Shown piece by piece: positions 1 through 6,868 of a stretch of 11,901 nucleotides of DNA. Under the pieces are notes generated by a model, which was given only the letters and a program-made list of their open reading frames with translations, had not been told where the DNA came from and ran no database searches. The stretch comes from JAVXAG01 sp036660615. GTDB taxonomy: Bacteria > Bacillota > Clostridia > Peptostreptococcales > Anaerovoracaceae. The stretch is from contig JAVXAG010000057.1 in assembly GCA_036660615.1 (NCBI GenBank), positions 1 to 11,901 of the forward strand. Direction: 5' to 3'. Position 1 is the stretch's first letter. Every line of letters begins with the position of its first letter. The position numbers and the translations under genes are program-made.

Positions 1-42
1 AACACTGCTAGCAGGCGGAAGCCTGCCGACGAGAGCCAATGA
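1..42 (+). CDS. Possible 3' end of an upstream gene (13 codons)
   Basis: The frame beginning at base 1 is open for 13 codons and stops at TGA 40-42. That stop overlaps the ATG at 39 in an ATGA arrangement typical of translationally coupled neighbours. The visible tail is short and polar (NTASRRKPADESQ) and cannot be identified. In Bacillus subtilis the gene before gdpP is the membrane protein gene yybS (DUF2232), so this may be its end, but that is inference from synteny only. The frame holds a 6-bp hairpin (11-26). Confidence 0.35.
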   Translation, partial: NTASRRKPADESQ

Positions 43-1844
43 ACTTGCCCATTACTTATGATGATATTAATTATAGTGTTAATATATGGAGAAGAGCCAT
101 GGCAGAAACAAGATTTGAAAAATTACTAACTTCATATGTCCCCTTGCCTATGTGTATTGTTAATCCACATGGAAAAGTTGTAAGCGCAAGCGCACATATT
201 GGAGAAGTATTCATTTATGAAGGAATAAAAGACGCAGATTTCTTTGCACTTACAGGCATTAAAACAGAGGATCTATATTCCGCAATAGAAAAAAATAAAT
301 ATCTTGCAGTAGAAAGAAACGGCAAGATATTTAGACTGCAAATAAATAAAAATGGCGACAAAGAAAACGCTAACCTTTTAGTTTTCTTCAATGACATTAC
401 AAACTTTGAAAACCTGAAAGAAAGATACAATGACGAAAAAATTTGTATTGCAATGATCAATGTTGATAACTATGATGAGCTTATTGCTAGTACAGCCGTA
501 GAAAAAAGAATGACAATATCTACAGCAGTAGATACAACCATAAGAAAGTGGGCAACAAAGACAAAAGGCTCAATAAACAAATTAAGCGAATATGAATATA
601 TTATGTTTTTTGAACATCTACATGTTGATGAGATGATGGAAAACAAATTTTCTATACTTGATGAAATAAGAAGCATTGAGACAGAAGCCGATTTTCCAGT
701 GAGTTTGAGCATTGGCGTTGGAATTGGCGGCAAATCACCTGGCGTAACCGAAGAATATGCAAGTTCTGCACTTAACCTAGCGTTAGGCAGAGGTGGGGAT
801 CAGGCCGTAGTAAAGAGAATGAGCAAAATAGAATACTTTGGCGGTAAAATGCAAACAGTAGAAAAAGGCAACAAAGGAAAATCCAGAGTTGTTGCCCATG
901 CATTAAAACAGCTAATAGAGCAATCCAAAAGAGTTTTGATAATGGCACACAAGTATCCAGATATGGATGCATTTGGATCAGCCCTTGGAATATATAGAAT
1001 TTGTCAAATGTGCAACAAAGATGCATATATTATAATAAACGACTTTAGCGAAGCGTTGCAGGTAATTTATAAACAAGCAAAAGAGACAGATAGATATCAG
1101 TTTATTGACAATGAAAAAGCATTTAAGCTAGTGGATAAAGACACACTTATTGTTGTTTTGGATACACATAGAGTAAGTTATGTAGAATGCAAAGAACTTC
1201 TTGACGAAACAGATAAAATTGTAGTAATTGACCACCATAGGAGAGCAGAGGATTGCATTGAAAATCCAACACTTTCATATATTGAGTCATATGCTTCTTC
1301 TACGTGCGAGTTGGTATCAGAGATTTTGCAGTACTCTAACTTGAAGAAGAATTTAATCAAACTAGAGGCAGAAGCATTGCTTGCAGGAATGACAATAGAT
1401 ACAAATAGATTTGCAGTAAAGACAGGAGTAAGAACCTTTGAATCAGCAGCTTGGCTAAGAAGACAAGGGGCCGATACAACAGAAGTAAAGAGATTCTTCC
1501 AAACAGATATGGAAACATTCAAAGTAAGAGCAAAATGTATCGCAGCAGCAGAGGTGCTAGATTCCGGCGTTGCAGTATCCATTTGTGAAGGTAATAATCA
1601 AGAAGCACAAATAATAAACTCACAGGTGGCAGATGAACTTTTGAATATTCAAGGAATAAAAGCCACATTTGTTGCAGGGAAAAATCGTGAGGGAAATACA
1701 GTCGTTAGTGCGAGATCACTAGGAGATGTTAACGTGCAGGTTATTATGGAAAAATTTGGCGGAGGGGGACATTTGACTACAGCGGGAGCGCAAGTCGAGG
1801 ATTCACCTAAAGAAGTAATAGAAAAATTAAAAAAATTGTTCTAA
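39..1844 (+). CDS. gdpP: Cyclic-di-AMP phosphodiesterase, GdpP type, without N-terminal membrane helices
   Basis: Hydrolyses c-di-AMP to pApA and so controls potassium, osmotic and wall homeostasis. Domains in the 601-residue product: a PAS-like segment (about 30-125), a degenerate GGDEF domain (about 133-262, with SEYEY at 183-187 in place of GGDEF and RGGDQ at 251-255), a DHH domain (about 295-450: H304, D308, D310, D375, D398-H399-H400, D454) and DHHA1 ending in GGGGHLTTAG (574-583). All expected catalytic metal ligands are present. Family members of about 650 residues normally start with two transmembrane helices. Here the protein begins just before the PAS segment, and an in-frame TAG at 9-11 with no start codon between it and 39 rules out a longer form unless there is a frameshift. 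ATG 99 has the better ribosome binding site (GGAG 88-91) and would give 581 residues. It precedes rplI and dnaB as in B. subtilis. Identity is secure; cytosolic location is inferred. Confidence 0.95.
   Translation: MNLPITYDDINYSVNIWRRAMAETRFEKLLTSYVPLPMCIVNPHGKVVSASAHIGEVFIYEGIKDADFFALTGIKTEDLYSAIEKNKYLAVERNGKIFRLQINKNGDKENANLLVFFNDITNFENLKERYNDEKICIAMINVDNYDELIASTAVEKRMTISTAVDTTIRKWATKTKGSINKLSEYEYIMFFEHLHVDEMMENKFSILDEIRSIETEADFPVSLSIGVGIGGKSPGVTEEYASSALNLALGRGGDQAVVKRMSKIEYFGGKMQTVEKGNKGKSRVVAHALKQLIEQSKRVLIMAHKYPDMDAFGSALGIYRICQMCNKDAYIIINDFSEALQVIYKQAKETDRYQFIDNEKAFKLVDKDTLIVVLDTHRVSYVECKELLDETDKIVVIDHHRRAEDCIENPTLSYIESYASSTCELVSEILQYSNLKKNLIKLEAEALLAGMTIDTNRFAVKTGVRTFESAAWLRRQGADTTEVKRFFQTDMETFKVRAKCIAAAEVLDSGVAVSICEGNNQEAQIINSQVADELLNIQGIKATFVAGKNREGNTVVSARSLGDVNVQVIMEKFGGGGHLTTAGAQVEDSPKEVIEKLKKLF
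88..91 (+). promoter_or_regulatory. Ribosome binding site favouring an alternative gdpP start at ATG 99
   Basis: GGAG lies 7 nt before ATG 99-101, which would start the product at MAETRFEK. The ATG at 39 has only a weak GAGAG (31-35) just upstream, although its ATGA overlap with the previous frame would allow coupled initiation. Both starts leave the PAS, GGDEF and DHH domains complete and neither supplies membrane helices. Confidence 0.4.
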
Positions 1845-1861
1845 AAAGCAGGAGGAAATAG

Positions 1862-2305
1862 ATGATAGTAATTTTGAATAAAGACGTAAAGGGTACAGGC
1901 AAGGCAGGCGAGGTTGTAAAAGTCAGCGACGGTTTTGCTAGAAATATGCTGTTACCAAAAGGGTTGGCAACAGAAGCGACAGACGGTAACGTAAGAAACC
2001 TTGAAAAGCAAAAACAAATTTTGTTAGATAAAAAAGCAGAAGAAAAAGAAGCTGCACTTGCACTAGCAAAGAAAATAGAAGGAAGTAAAGTTGTTATAAA
2101 GACAAAGTCCGGAGAGGGCGGAAGACTTTTTGGATCAATCACATCAAAGGATATTGTACAAGCCCTAAAGAAACAGCACAATATAGATATTGAAAAAAAG
2201 AAACTTATTCTTGATAGCCCAATAAAACAAATGGGGACCTTTATAGTAGACCTGAAAGTATACTATGAGGTTGTGGCCAAACTAACTGTAGAAATAACAG
2301 ACTAA
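1862..2305 (+). CDS. rplI: 50S ribosomal protein bL9
   Basis: Structural protein of the large ribosomal subunit that binds 23S rRNA near the L1 stalk base. The 147-residue length fits the family (about 148-150). The N-terminal rRNA-binding domain carries the family signature (G13 to about A36, including GFARNMLLPKG at 24-34). It is followed by the long lysine- and glutamate-rich connecting helix (about 42-75) and the C-terminal domain with a GRLFGSIT segment. AGGAGG at 1850-1855 lies 6 nt before the ATG. It sits 17 nt after gdpP and 13 nt before dnaB, the conserved gdpP-rplI-dnaB order of Firmicutes. Nothing is unusual in it. Confidence 0.98.
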   Translation: MIVILNKDVKGTGKAGEVVKVSDGFARNMLLPKGLATEATDGNVRNLEKQKQILLDKKAEEKEAALALAKKIEGSKVVIKTKSGEGGRLFGSITSKDIVQALKKQHNIDIEKKKLILDSPIKQMGTFIVDLKVYYEVVAKLTVEITD

Positions 2306-2318
2306 AGGAGTTGCACCA

Positions 2319-3635
2319 ATGATAGAGAGAATACCTCCCCATAACGATGAGGCGGAAAAATCCGTTTTAGGAGCTGCAATATTAAGCAAAGATGCATTGA
2401 TGGACATCGTTGACATTGTAAAACCTGAGGATTTTTATAGCAAAATGCATAAAGAAATATTTGAAGCAATAATAGAACTTTACAGAAATAATGTTCCAGT
2501 AGATATGCTTACTGTTTGCGAAGAGTTGAAAAAGAAAAACTCCTTGGAAATGGTTGGAGGCAGAGGGTATATTGCCACGCTTTCCTCATCGGTTCCAAGC
2601 ACCACAAACGCAAGTGAATATGCCAAAATCGTCGTAGAAAAATCGTCGATGAGGCAACTTATAAGAACATCAGAAGGAATTACAGAAAAAGGATACGAAG
2701 GGAAAATGGCTCCTTCGGATATTTTGGATTTTGCAGAAAAGGGTATTTTTGATATTGCCCAACAGAGGCAGACAAATGAATACAAGCCAATCAAAGAAGT
2801 CTTGCTGGAAAATATTAACATTATAGATAGAGCCAGTCAAACCCAAGGGAAAATAGTAGGTCTACCTACTTGGTTTAAAGACTTGGATGCGAAAACATCT
2901 GGGTTGCAAAAATCAGACTTGGTTATTGTGGCGGCAAGACCAGCAATGGGAAAAACTGCATTTGCCCTTAATATAGCACAGCAAGCAGCAATCAAATCCG
3001 CGGCATCAGTAATTATTTTCAGCATGGAAATGTCCAAGGAACAACTGGGGCAAAGAATACTTTCTATGGAATCAAGAGTAGAGATGCAAAAGTTAAAAAC
3101 TGGTGATTTGCAACGAAAAGATTGGGATAGAATAAATATGGCGTTGGATACACTTTCGAAAACGCATATTTACATAGATGACACACCGGGGATTAGCGTA
3201 CTGGAAATGAAAAACAAATGCAGAAGGTTAAAAGCCGATAAGGGATTAGACCTGATTATTATAGACTATTTACAACTTATGGCAATAGAAGGAAGAACAG
3301 AGAATAGACAACAGGAAATCAGTGCATTGTCACGATATCTAAAGCTATTGGCAAGAGAAATTGATTGCCCTGTAATAGTTTTGTCACAACTTTCTAGAGC
3401 CCCAGAACAGAGACAAGACCATAGACCGATATTATCAGACCTAAGAGAATCGGGTTCTATTGAGCAAGATGCAGATATCGTTCTCTTTTTATACAGAGAT
3501 GATTACTATAATCCAGATTCAGAGGACTCACATGGGATTTGTGAAATAAATATTGCAAAACATAGAAGTGGACCAACAGGAGTAGTAGAGCTGACTTGGG
3601 TTGAGAGATACACCAAGTTTAGTGATAAAGCTTAG
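2319..3635 (+). CDS. dnaB: Replicative DNA helicase, DnaB type
   Basis: Hexameric 5'-3' helicase of the replication fork (named dnaC in B. subtilis). The 438 residues comprise the N-terminal helical, primase-interacting domain (about 5-105), a linker (about 110-180) and the RecA-like motor. Motor motifs visible are Walker A ARPAMGKT (206-213), the H1a glutamate in FSMEMS (E237), Walker B DLIIIDYLQL (311-320), the SQLSR/LRESGSIEQDAD region (356-386) and the KHRSGPTG arginine-finger loop (414-421). No intein or truncation is seen. AAAGGAG (2304-2310) precedes the ATG by 8 nt. It is followed by a DUF1858 gene and a DnaD-type gene, so helicase and part of its loading machinery share an operon. 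Confidence 0.98.
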   Translation: MIERIPPHNDEAEKSVLGAAILSKDALMDIVDIVKPEDFYSKMHKEIFEAIIELYRNNVPVDMLTVCEELKKKNSLEMVGGRGYIATLSSSVPSTTNASEYAKIVVEKSSMRQLIRTSEGITEKGYEGKMAPSDILDFAEKGIFDIAQQRQTNEYKPIKEVLLENINIIDRASQTQGKIVGLPTWFKDLDAKTSGLQKSDLVIVAARPAMGKTAFALNIAQQAAIKSAASVIIFSMEMSKEQLGQRILSMESRVEMQKLKTGDLQRKDWDRINMALDTLSKTHIYIDDTPGISVLEMKNKCRRLKADKGLDLIIIDYLQLMAIEGRTENRQQEISALSRYLKLLAREIDCPVIVLSQLSRAPEQRQDHRPILSDLRESGSIEQDADIVLFLYRDDYYNPDSEDSHGICEINIAKHRSGPTGVVELTWVERYTKFSDKA

Positions 3636-3639
3636 ATGC

Positions 3640-3647
3640 GGAGGTGA
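3640..3647 (+). promoter_or_regulatory. Ribosome binding site that fixes the DUF1858 gene start at 3653
   Basis: GGAGGTGA is a near-perfect Shine-Dalgarno match ending 5 nt before ATG 3653. A longer frame could start at GTG 3644, but that GTG is part of this Shine-Dalgarno sequence, so ATG 3653 is the likely start. Confidence 0.85.
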
Positions 3648-3652
3648 CCAAC

Positions 3653-3853
3653 ATGAAGATTACTGAGACAATGACCGTTAGCCAAATTCTTGATATTGAT
3701 GAAAAACTAGAGAAAGTATTTGAAGACAATTATTTGGGATGTGCAGGATGCCAAGGAGCAATGCGTGAAACATTAAGTGAAGCAGCAGAAGGACATGGCG
3801 TAAACTTAGAAAAACTTTTAGCTGACCTAAATGCTGCCCTTGAGTCAGAATAA
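3653..3853 (+). CDS. DUF1858 / hybrid-cluster-associated redox-disulfide domain protein
   Basis: A 66-residue cytosolic protein made almost entirely of one DUF1858-type domain. It starts with the family-typical MKIT..MTVSQIL, has the conserved C-A-G-C pair (C30 and C33) at the predicted helix start, and then a helical segment containing the family-like ETLSEAAEGHGV. Members of this family often occur near hybrid-cluster or redox proteins; the biochemical role is not established, and a redox-active disulfide or metal site is only inferred from the CxxC. Here it sits 17 nt after dnaB and 16 nt before a DnaD-type gene, with no redox enzyme in view. Family assignment is by recall of its sequence pattern and is fairly confident; the function is unknown. 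Confidence 0.8.
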   Translation: MKITETMTVSQILDIDEKLEKVFEDNYLGCAGCQGAMRETLSEAAEGHGVNLEKLLADLNAALESE

Positions 3854-3869
3854 TAGAGGAAAACCATAG

Positions 3870-5138
3870 ATGAATTTTACAAAACAAAAGATAAAAGATT
3901 TTTATTTACTAGATTCAAAAGTAGAAAATATTTTTATTAACGAATATATGCCGGCCGCTCCAGGGGAGTTTGTAAAGGTCTATTTGTTTGCGTCTATGTA
4001 CGCAGAATACGGAATCTTTATGAGCAATGAAATCATGGGGAAACAGCTGAATCTTAATGACGACAAAATTTTGCAGGCGTGGGCATATTGGGAAGAACTT
4101 GGTGCAGTAAAAAAGCATTACGTTGATTCGCCTGGAAAGTTTGATTTTTCCATAGAATTTATAAACCTAAAAGAGTTATTGTATGGCAAGTACAACGGAG
4201 GGGAAGACTCTAGTAATATACAATATGAAAGCGAAAACATCTTTGAAAATACTAAGGTAAGAGATATGTTTTCCGAAATAGAACGAGCTTTTGGAAGAGC
4301 ATTAAGCTCTACAGAAATAGAAGAAATTATATTATGGCTAAAAGAATATAGTGCTGTTCCAGAAGTTATTTCATTTGGAGTAACTTATTGTGTTGAAAAA
4401 AACAAGACAAGCTTAAAGTATATTGAGAAAGTAATAAGGCAATGGACAGAAGATGGGTGCAAAGATGTGGAAATGGTCAAGGAGCGCCTAAATGATATCG
4501 ACCAAAAATATTATAGATACAAACGTGTTTTGAAAGCTTTAGGTTTTACAAGAAATGCAACTGAAGCCGAGAGAAACATAATGGACAACTGGTTTGAGCA
4601 AATGAAATTACCTATGGATAGGGTTTTGGAGGCTTGTGAAAAGACTTCAGGGATATCCAATCCAAATATTAATTATGTCAACAAGGTACTAGAAAATTGG
4701 CAAAATGATGTAAAGTCAGGAACAAAACAGACAACACAAAAGGGCGTAGTAAATCAAACAGTATTAAATCAATACTACGATTATTTACGAGATAAAGCAG
4801 AAAAAGAATCAGTAACACGAAAAGCTGAAATATATGAGAAACTACCATATATAAAAGAAATAGACGAGGACATTCAGAGGCTTGGTTCAAAGTTATCTAA
4901 AACGTTAATTTTAGGAACGGGTAATAATCAAGAAAGCAAAAATATAAAAAGAGAAATGGATAAACTGGCCGCTGAAAGGGCGGTGGCCTTAACCGAAAAT
5001 GATTACGAGATGGATTATACAGATATAAAATATACTTGTGAAAAATGTAATGATACAGGTACAACAGATATTGGGGAAAAATGCACTTGTGTAAAACAAC
5101 GTATAGGAGAGGCGGGAATATGGCAGAAAAACAAATAA
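3870..5138 (+). CDS. DnaD-domain primosome protein with a C-terminal helicase-loader N-domain; no AAA+ ATPase
   Basis: The 422-residue product has three parts. Residues 1-110 look like the DnaD N-terminal winged-helix domain. Residues about 130-278 contain two DnaD C-terminal (DnaB_2/DDBH2) domains, each ending in the YxxxIxxxW-type motif (Y184-V188-W192 and Y269-V273-W277). Residues about 297-411 resemble the N-terminal domain of clostridial DnaC/DnaI-type helicase loaders: a charged helical region including RKAEIYEKLPYIKEID (317-332), then a zinc-finger-like C390-x2-C393-DTG...C405-x-C407-VKQR. In a normal loader an AAA+ ATPase follows; here the frame ends after 11 more residues inside the start of the next gene. 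DnaD proteins help DnaA recruit helicase at the origin, and the loader N-domain binds the DnaB hexamer, so this could be a scaffold linking origin and helicase, or the remains of a dnaD-dnaC pair. GAGGA (3856-3860) is 9 nt before ATG. DnaD identity is strong; the loader-domain reading rests on recalled family patterns. Confidence 0.88.
   Translation: MNFTKQKIKDFYLLDSKVENIFINEYMPAAPGEFVKVYLFASMYAEYGIFMSNEIMGKQLNLNDDKILQAWAYWEELGAVKKHYVDSPGKFDFSIEFINLKELLYGKYNGGEDSSNIQYESENIFENTKVRDMFSEIERAFGRALSSTEIEEIILWLKEYSAVPEVISFGVTYCVEKNKTSLKYIEKVIRQWTEDGCKDVEMVKERLNDIDQKYYRYKRVLKALGFTRNATEAERNIMDNWFEQMKLPMDRVLEACEKTSGISNPNINYVNKVLENWQNDVKSGTKQTTQKGVVNQTVLNQYYDYLRDKAEKESVTRKAEIYEKLPYIKEIDEDIQRLGSKLSKTLILGTGNNQESKNIKREMDKLAAERAVALTENDYEMDYTDIKYTCEKCNDTGTTDIGEKCTCVKQRIGEAGIWQKNK
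5105..5109 (+). promoter_or_regulatory. Ribosome binding site that fixes the M23 peptidase start at 5120
   Basis: AGGAG, followed by GGCGGG, lies about 10 nt before ATG 5120. The longer frame from ATG 5081 has no comparable site and would begin inside the preceding gene's Cys-x-Cys codons, so the peptidase most likely starts at 5120 and overlaps the previous gene by 19 nt. Confidence 0.7.
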
Positions 5139-6772
5139 AGGAAAAAATTAATAATAAGATTAAAGATGCAAAAAAATCAATTGCTAAAATACAAATGATT
5201 GAAAATATAAAGAAAAAAGTAACACAGTACAAAAAAGACAAGAACAAAAATAACAATAGCAAAAAAGTTAAAAAAGAAAGAAACAAAACATATATAAAAT
5301 ATATGGATAAATTGTCAAATATAGGAGCTAGAATAATTACAGCAAATGATAATTTTCAAAGCAAAGTTGATAGAAGGATATTTATTATATCGTATTTTGT
5401 TGCAAAAGCGTTGCATGAAGCGAGAGAAACATTTAAGATAAAGAGAAAATCATATCTAACACATTTTGCGGGAGTGATTTTGATTGCAATTGCAGTGGGT
5501 GCGCTATTTGACTATGCAACTGCATTTGAATACTCATACAATGGGCGAGTTCTTGGATATGTAAGAAACCAAGAAGATGTGACTAAGGTGTTGAGTTTGG
5601 TCAGCAAAGAATTATCAGAAGAATACAATTCAACAATTACAATAGAGGAAGACAGTAACATTGCTTTTAGAAACGTGGTTTCGTTAAATAGAGATATCGA
5701 CGATTTAGATACAGTTCTTAAAAGATTGACATATATGAGCGATATGCAGGCAAGAGCAGCAGCCATAATTTGTGATGGAAAAGTCGAGGCAATAGTAGAA
5801 ACAAGAGAGATAGCAAAAGATGTTTTGGAAACAGTTCAAGCTCAGTTCTTGACTGAGAGTTCAAGGACAAAGTATGAAAAAGTTGGATTTGCTGAGGATA
5901 TTTCCATAAAGGCAGTGAACACAAAACTTGCAAATATATCTAGCATTCATTCAGCAAAGAAAAAAATAATGACTGGTGGCGTTGGAGAAACTGTTTATAA
6001 AGTAAAATCTGGAGATACAGTTTCAGGGATCTGCAAGGATTTTGATATTTCACAAAAAGATTTGAAGAAAATGAATAAAAAGCTAAATGTGAATATGATT
6101 CATATAGGACAAAAGATTTTGATTTCTAGAGCAGTCCCTAGTTTGACGGTTCAAACAACAGAGGTTTCAACCTATGCAGAAGCTGTAAATTATAAGACAA
6201 AATACAAAAAGACAAAGAAATTATATAAAGGTGAAACATCGGTAAGTAGAGCTGGTAAAAATGGTAAGCAGGTTGTTACTGCTAGAATAGTAAGAAATAA
6301 CGGTAATATTGTAGATAAAGAAGTTTTGGAAAAAGAAGTTATCAAGAAACCTGTTTCCAAAATAGTATTAAAGGGAACAAGAAAACTTCCACCAAAAGAA
6401 GGAACCGGTTCGTTCATAGTTCCAGTTTCAGGATATACATTAACATCGAATTTTGGATATAGATGGGGACGTCTTCACGAAGGTGTTGACTTAGCTTGCG
6501 GAACAGGGACAACCATAAGAGCTTCTGACGGTGGAACGGTATCTTTCGCCGGATGGTATTATGGCTATGGATATATGGTTGAGATTAGTCATGGCGGAGG
6601 TATTGTTACTAGATATGGACATTGTAATACACTAGATGTTTCATCAGGCGACAAAGTATATCAAGGCCAAAAAATAGCAGAAGTTGGAAATACGGGTAAT
6701 AGCTACGGCTCCCATTGCCATTTTGAAGTCAGAAAAAATGGCAGTCCAGTAGATCCATTTAACTACATCTAA
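5120..6772 (+). CDS. Membrane-anchored LysM-G5-M23 peptidoglycan endopeptidase
   Basis: Probable zinc metallopeptidase cutting peptide cross-bridges of peptidoglycan on the outer face of the membrane. The 550 residues comprise a very lysine-rich cytosolic tail (1-60), an amphipathic stretch, one membrane helix (about 114-136), two related beta-alpha units (about 137-165 and 213-243, each a 'G-K/R-V' strand then a helix), LysM (about 291-335, YKVKSGDT...IHIGQKILI), G5 (about 342-420) and M23/LytM (about 430-550). Catalytic and zinc residues expected of LytM are all present: H453 and D457 (HxxxD), H501, and H532-x-H534. No signal peptidase site is obvious, so it is a type II anchored protein. 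It is the last gene of the replication operon, translationally overlapping the DnaD-type gene and followed by a terminator. LytM-domain proteins may be active enzymes or activators; intact ligands favour an enzyme. It is not a SpoIIQ look-alike, since that lacks LysM and G5. Confidence 0.93.
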   Translation: MAEKQIKEKINNKIKDAKKSIAKIQMIENIKKKVTQYKKDKNKNNNSKKVKKERNKTYIKYMDKLSNIGARIITANDNFQSKVDRRIFIISYFVAKALHEARETFKIKRKSYLTHFAGVILIAIAVGALFDYATAFEYSYNGRVLGYVRNQEDVTKVLSLVSKELSEEYNSTITIEEDSNIAFRNVVSLNRDIDDLDTVLKRLTYMSDMQARAAAIICDGKVEAIVETREIAKDVLETVQAQFLTESSRTKYEKVGFAEDISIKAVNTKLANISSIHSAKKKIMTGGVGETVYKVKSGDTVSGICKDFDISQKDLKKMNKKLNVNMIHIGQKILISRAVPSLTVQTTEVSTYAEAVNYKTKYKKTKKLYKGETSVSRAGKNGKQVVTARIVRNNGNIVDKEVLEKEVIKKPVSKIVLKGTRKLPPKEGTGSFIVPVSGYTLTSNFGYRWGRLHEGVDLACGTGTTIRASDGGTVSFAGWYYGYGYMVEISHGGGIVTRYGHCNTLDVSSGDKVYQGQKIAEVGNTGNSYGSHCHFEVRKNGSPVDPFNYI

Positions 6773-6779
6773 ATTAAAT

Positions 6780-6816
6780 GACAGGTCAAGAAAATTGGCC
6801 TGTCTTAAAGTTTTTT
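6780..6816 (+). terminator. Rho-independent terminator after the M23 peptidase gene
   Basis: A 10-bp stem (6780-6789 with 6795-6804, including one G-U pair) closes a GAAAA loop and is followed by TTAAAG and six T residues (6811-6816). The T-run is displaced 6 nt from the stem, which may weaken termination. It lies 7 nt after the peptidase stop codon and separates the replication block from the yabP block. Confidence 0.75.
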
Positions 6817-6838
6817 AGGGAAGTTTATAGAAACACAG

Positions 6839-6846
6839 CATATAAT
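6839..6846 (+). promoter_or_regulatory. Candidate promoter -10 element before yabP
   Basis: CATATAAT contains a perfect TATAAT and also differs by one base from the sigma-E -10 consensus (CATACAAT). In B. subtilis yabP and yabQ are made in the mother cell under sigma-E, which fits. No clear -35 of either type was found at the usual spacing, so which sigma factor would use it cannot be told. It lies 22 nt before the yabP ATG and after the terminator, where a new promoter is expected. Confidence 0.4.
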
Positions 6847-6868
6847 CTACTTAAGGGGGATATGTGCT

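Noticed and set aside
11..26. Perfect 6-bp inverted repeat GCAGGC-GGAA-GCCTGC
   Set aside because: It has a stable GNRA-type loop but no T-run, and it lies within an open frame ending at 42, so it is more likely chance structure in a coding end than a terminator.
133..262. GGDEF domain in GdpP as a possible diguanylate cyclase
   Set aside because: The signature is SEYEY rather than GGDEF, as expected for the degenerate GGDEF domain of GdpP proteins, which does not make c-di-GMP.
470..733. Minus-strand open frames here and throughout the window (for example 1178-1582, 4897-5286, 9066-9437, 11479-11778)
   Set aside because: They lie opposite well-supported plus-strand genes, show no recognisable domains and have skewed Ser/Leu/Phe-rich compositions typical of antisense translation of AT-rich genes.
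3644..3652. GTG start giving a 69-residue DUF1858 protein
   Set aside because: The GTG is part of the GGAGGTGA ribosome binding site for ATG 3653, and family members begin at MKIT.
5081..5119. ATG 5081 start giving a 563-residue M23 protein
   Set aside because: There is no good ribosome binding site, and the extra residues are read from the cysteine-cluster codons of the preceding gene; ATG 5120 has AGGAG upstream.
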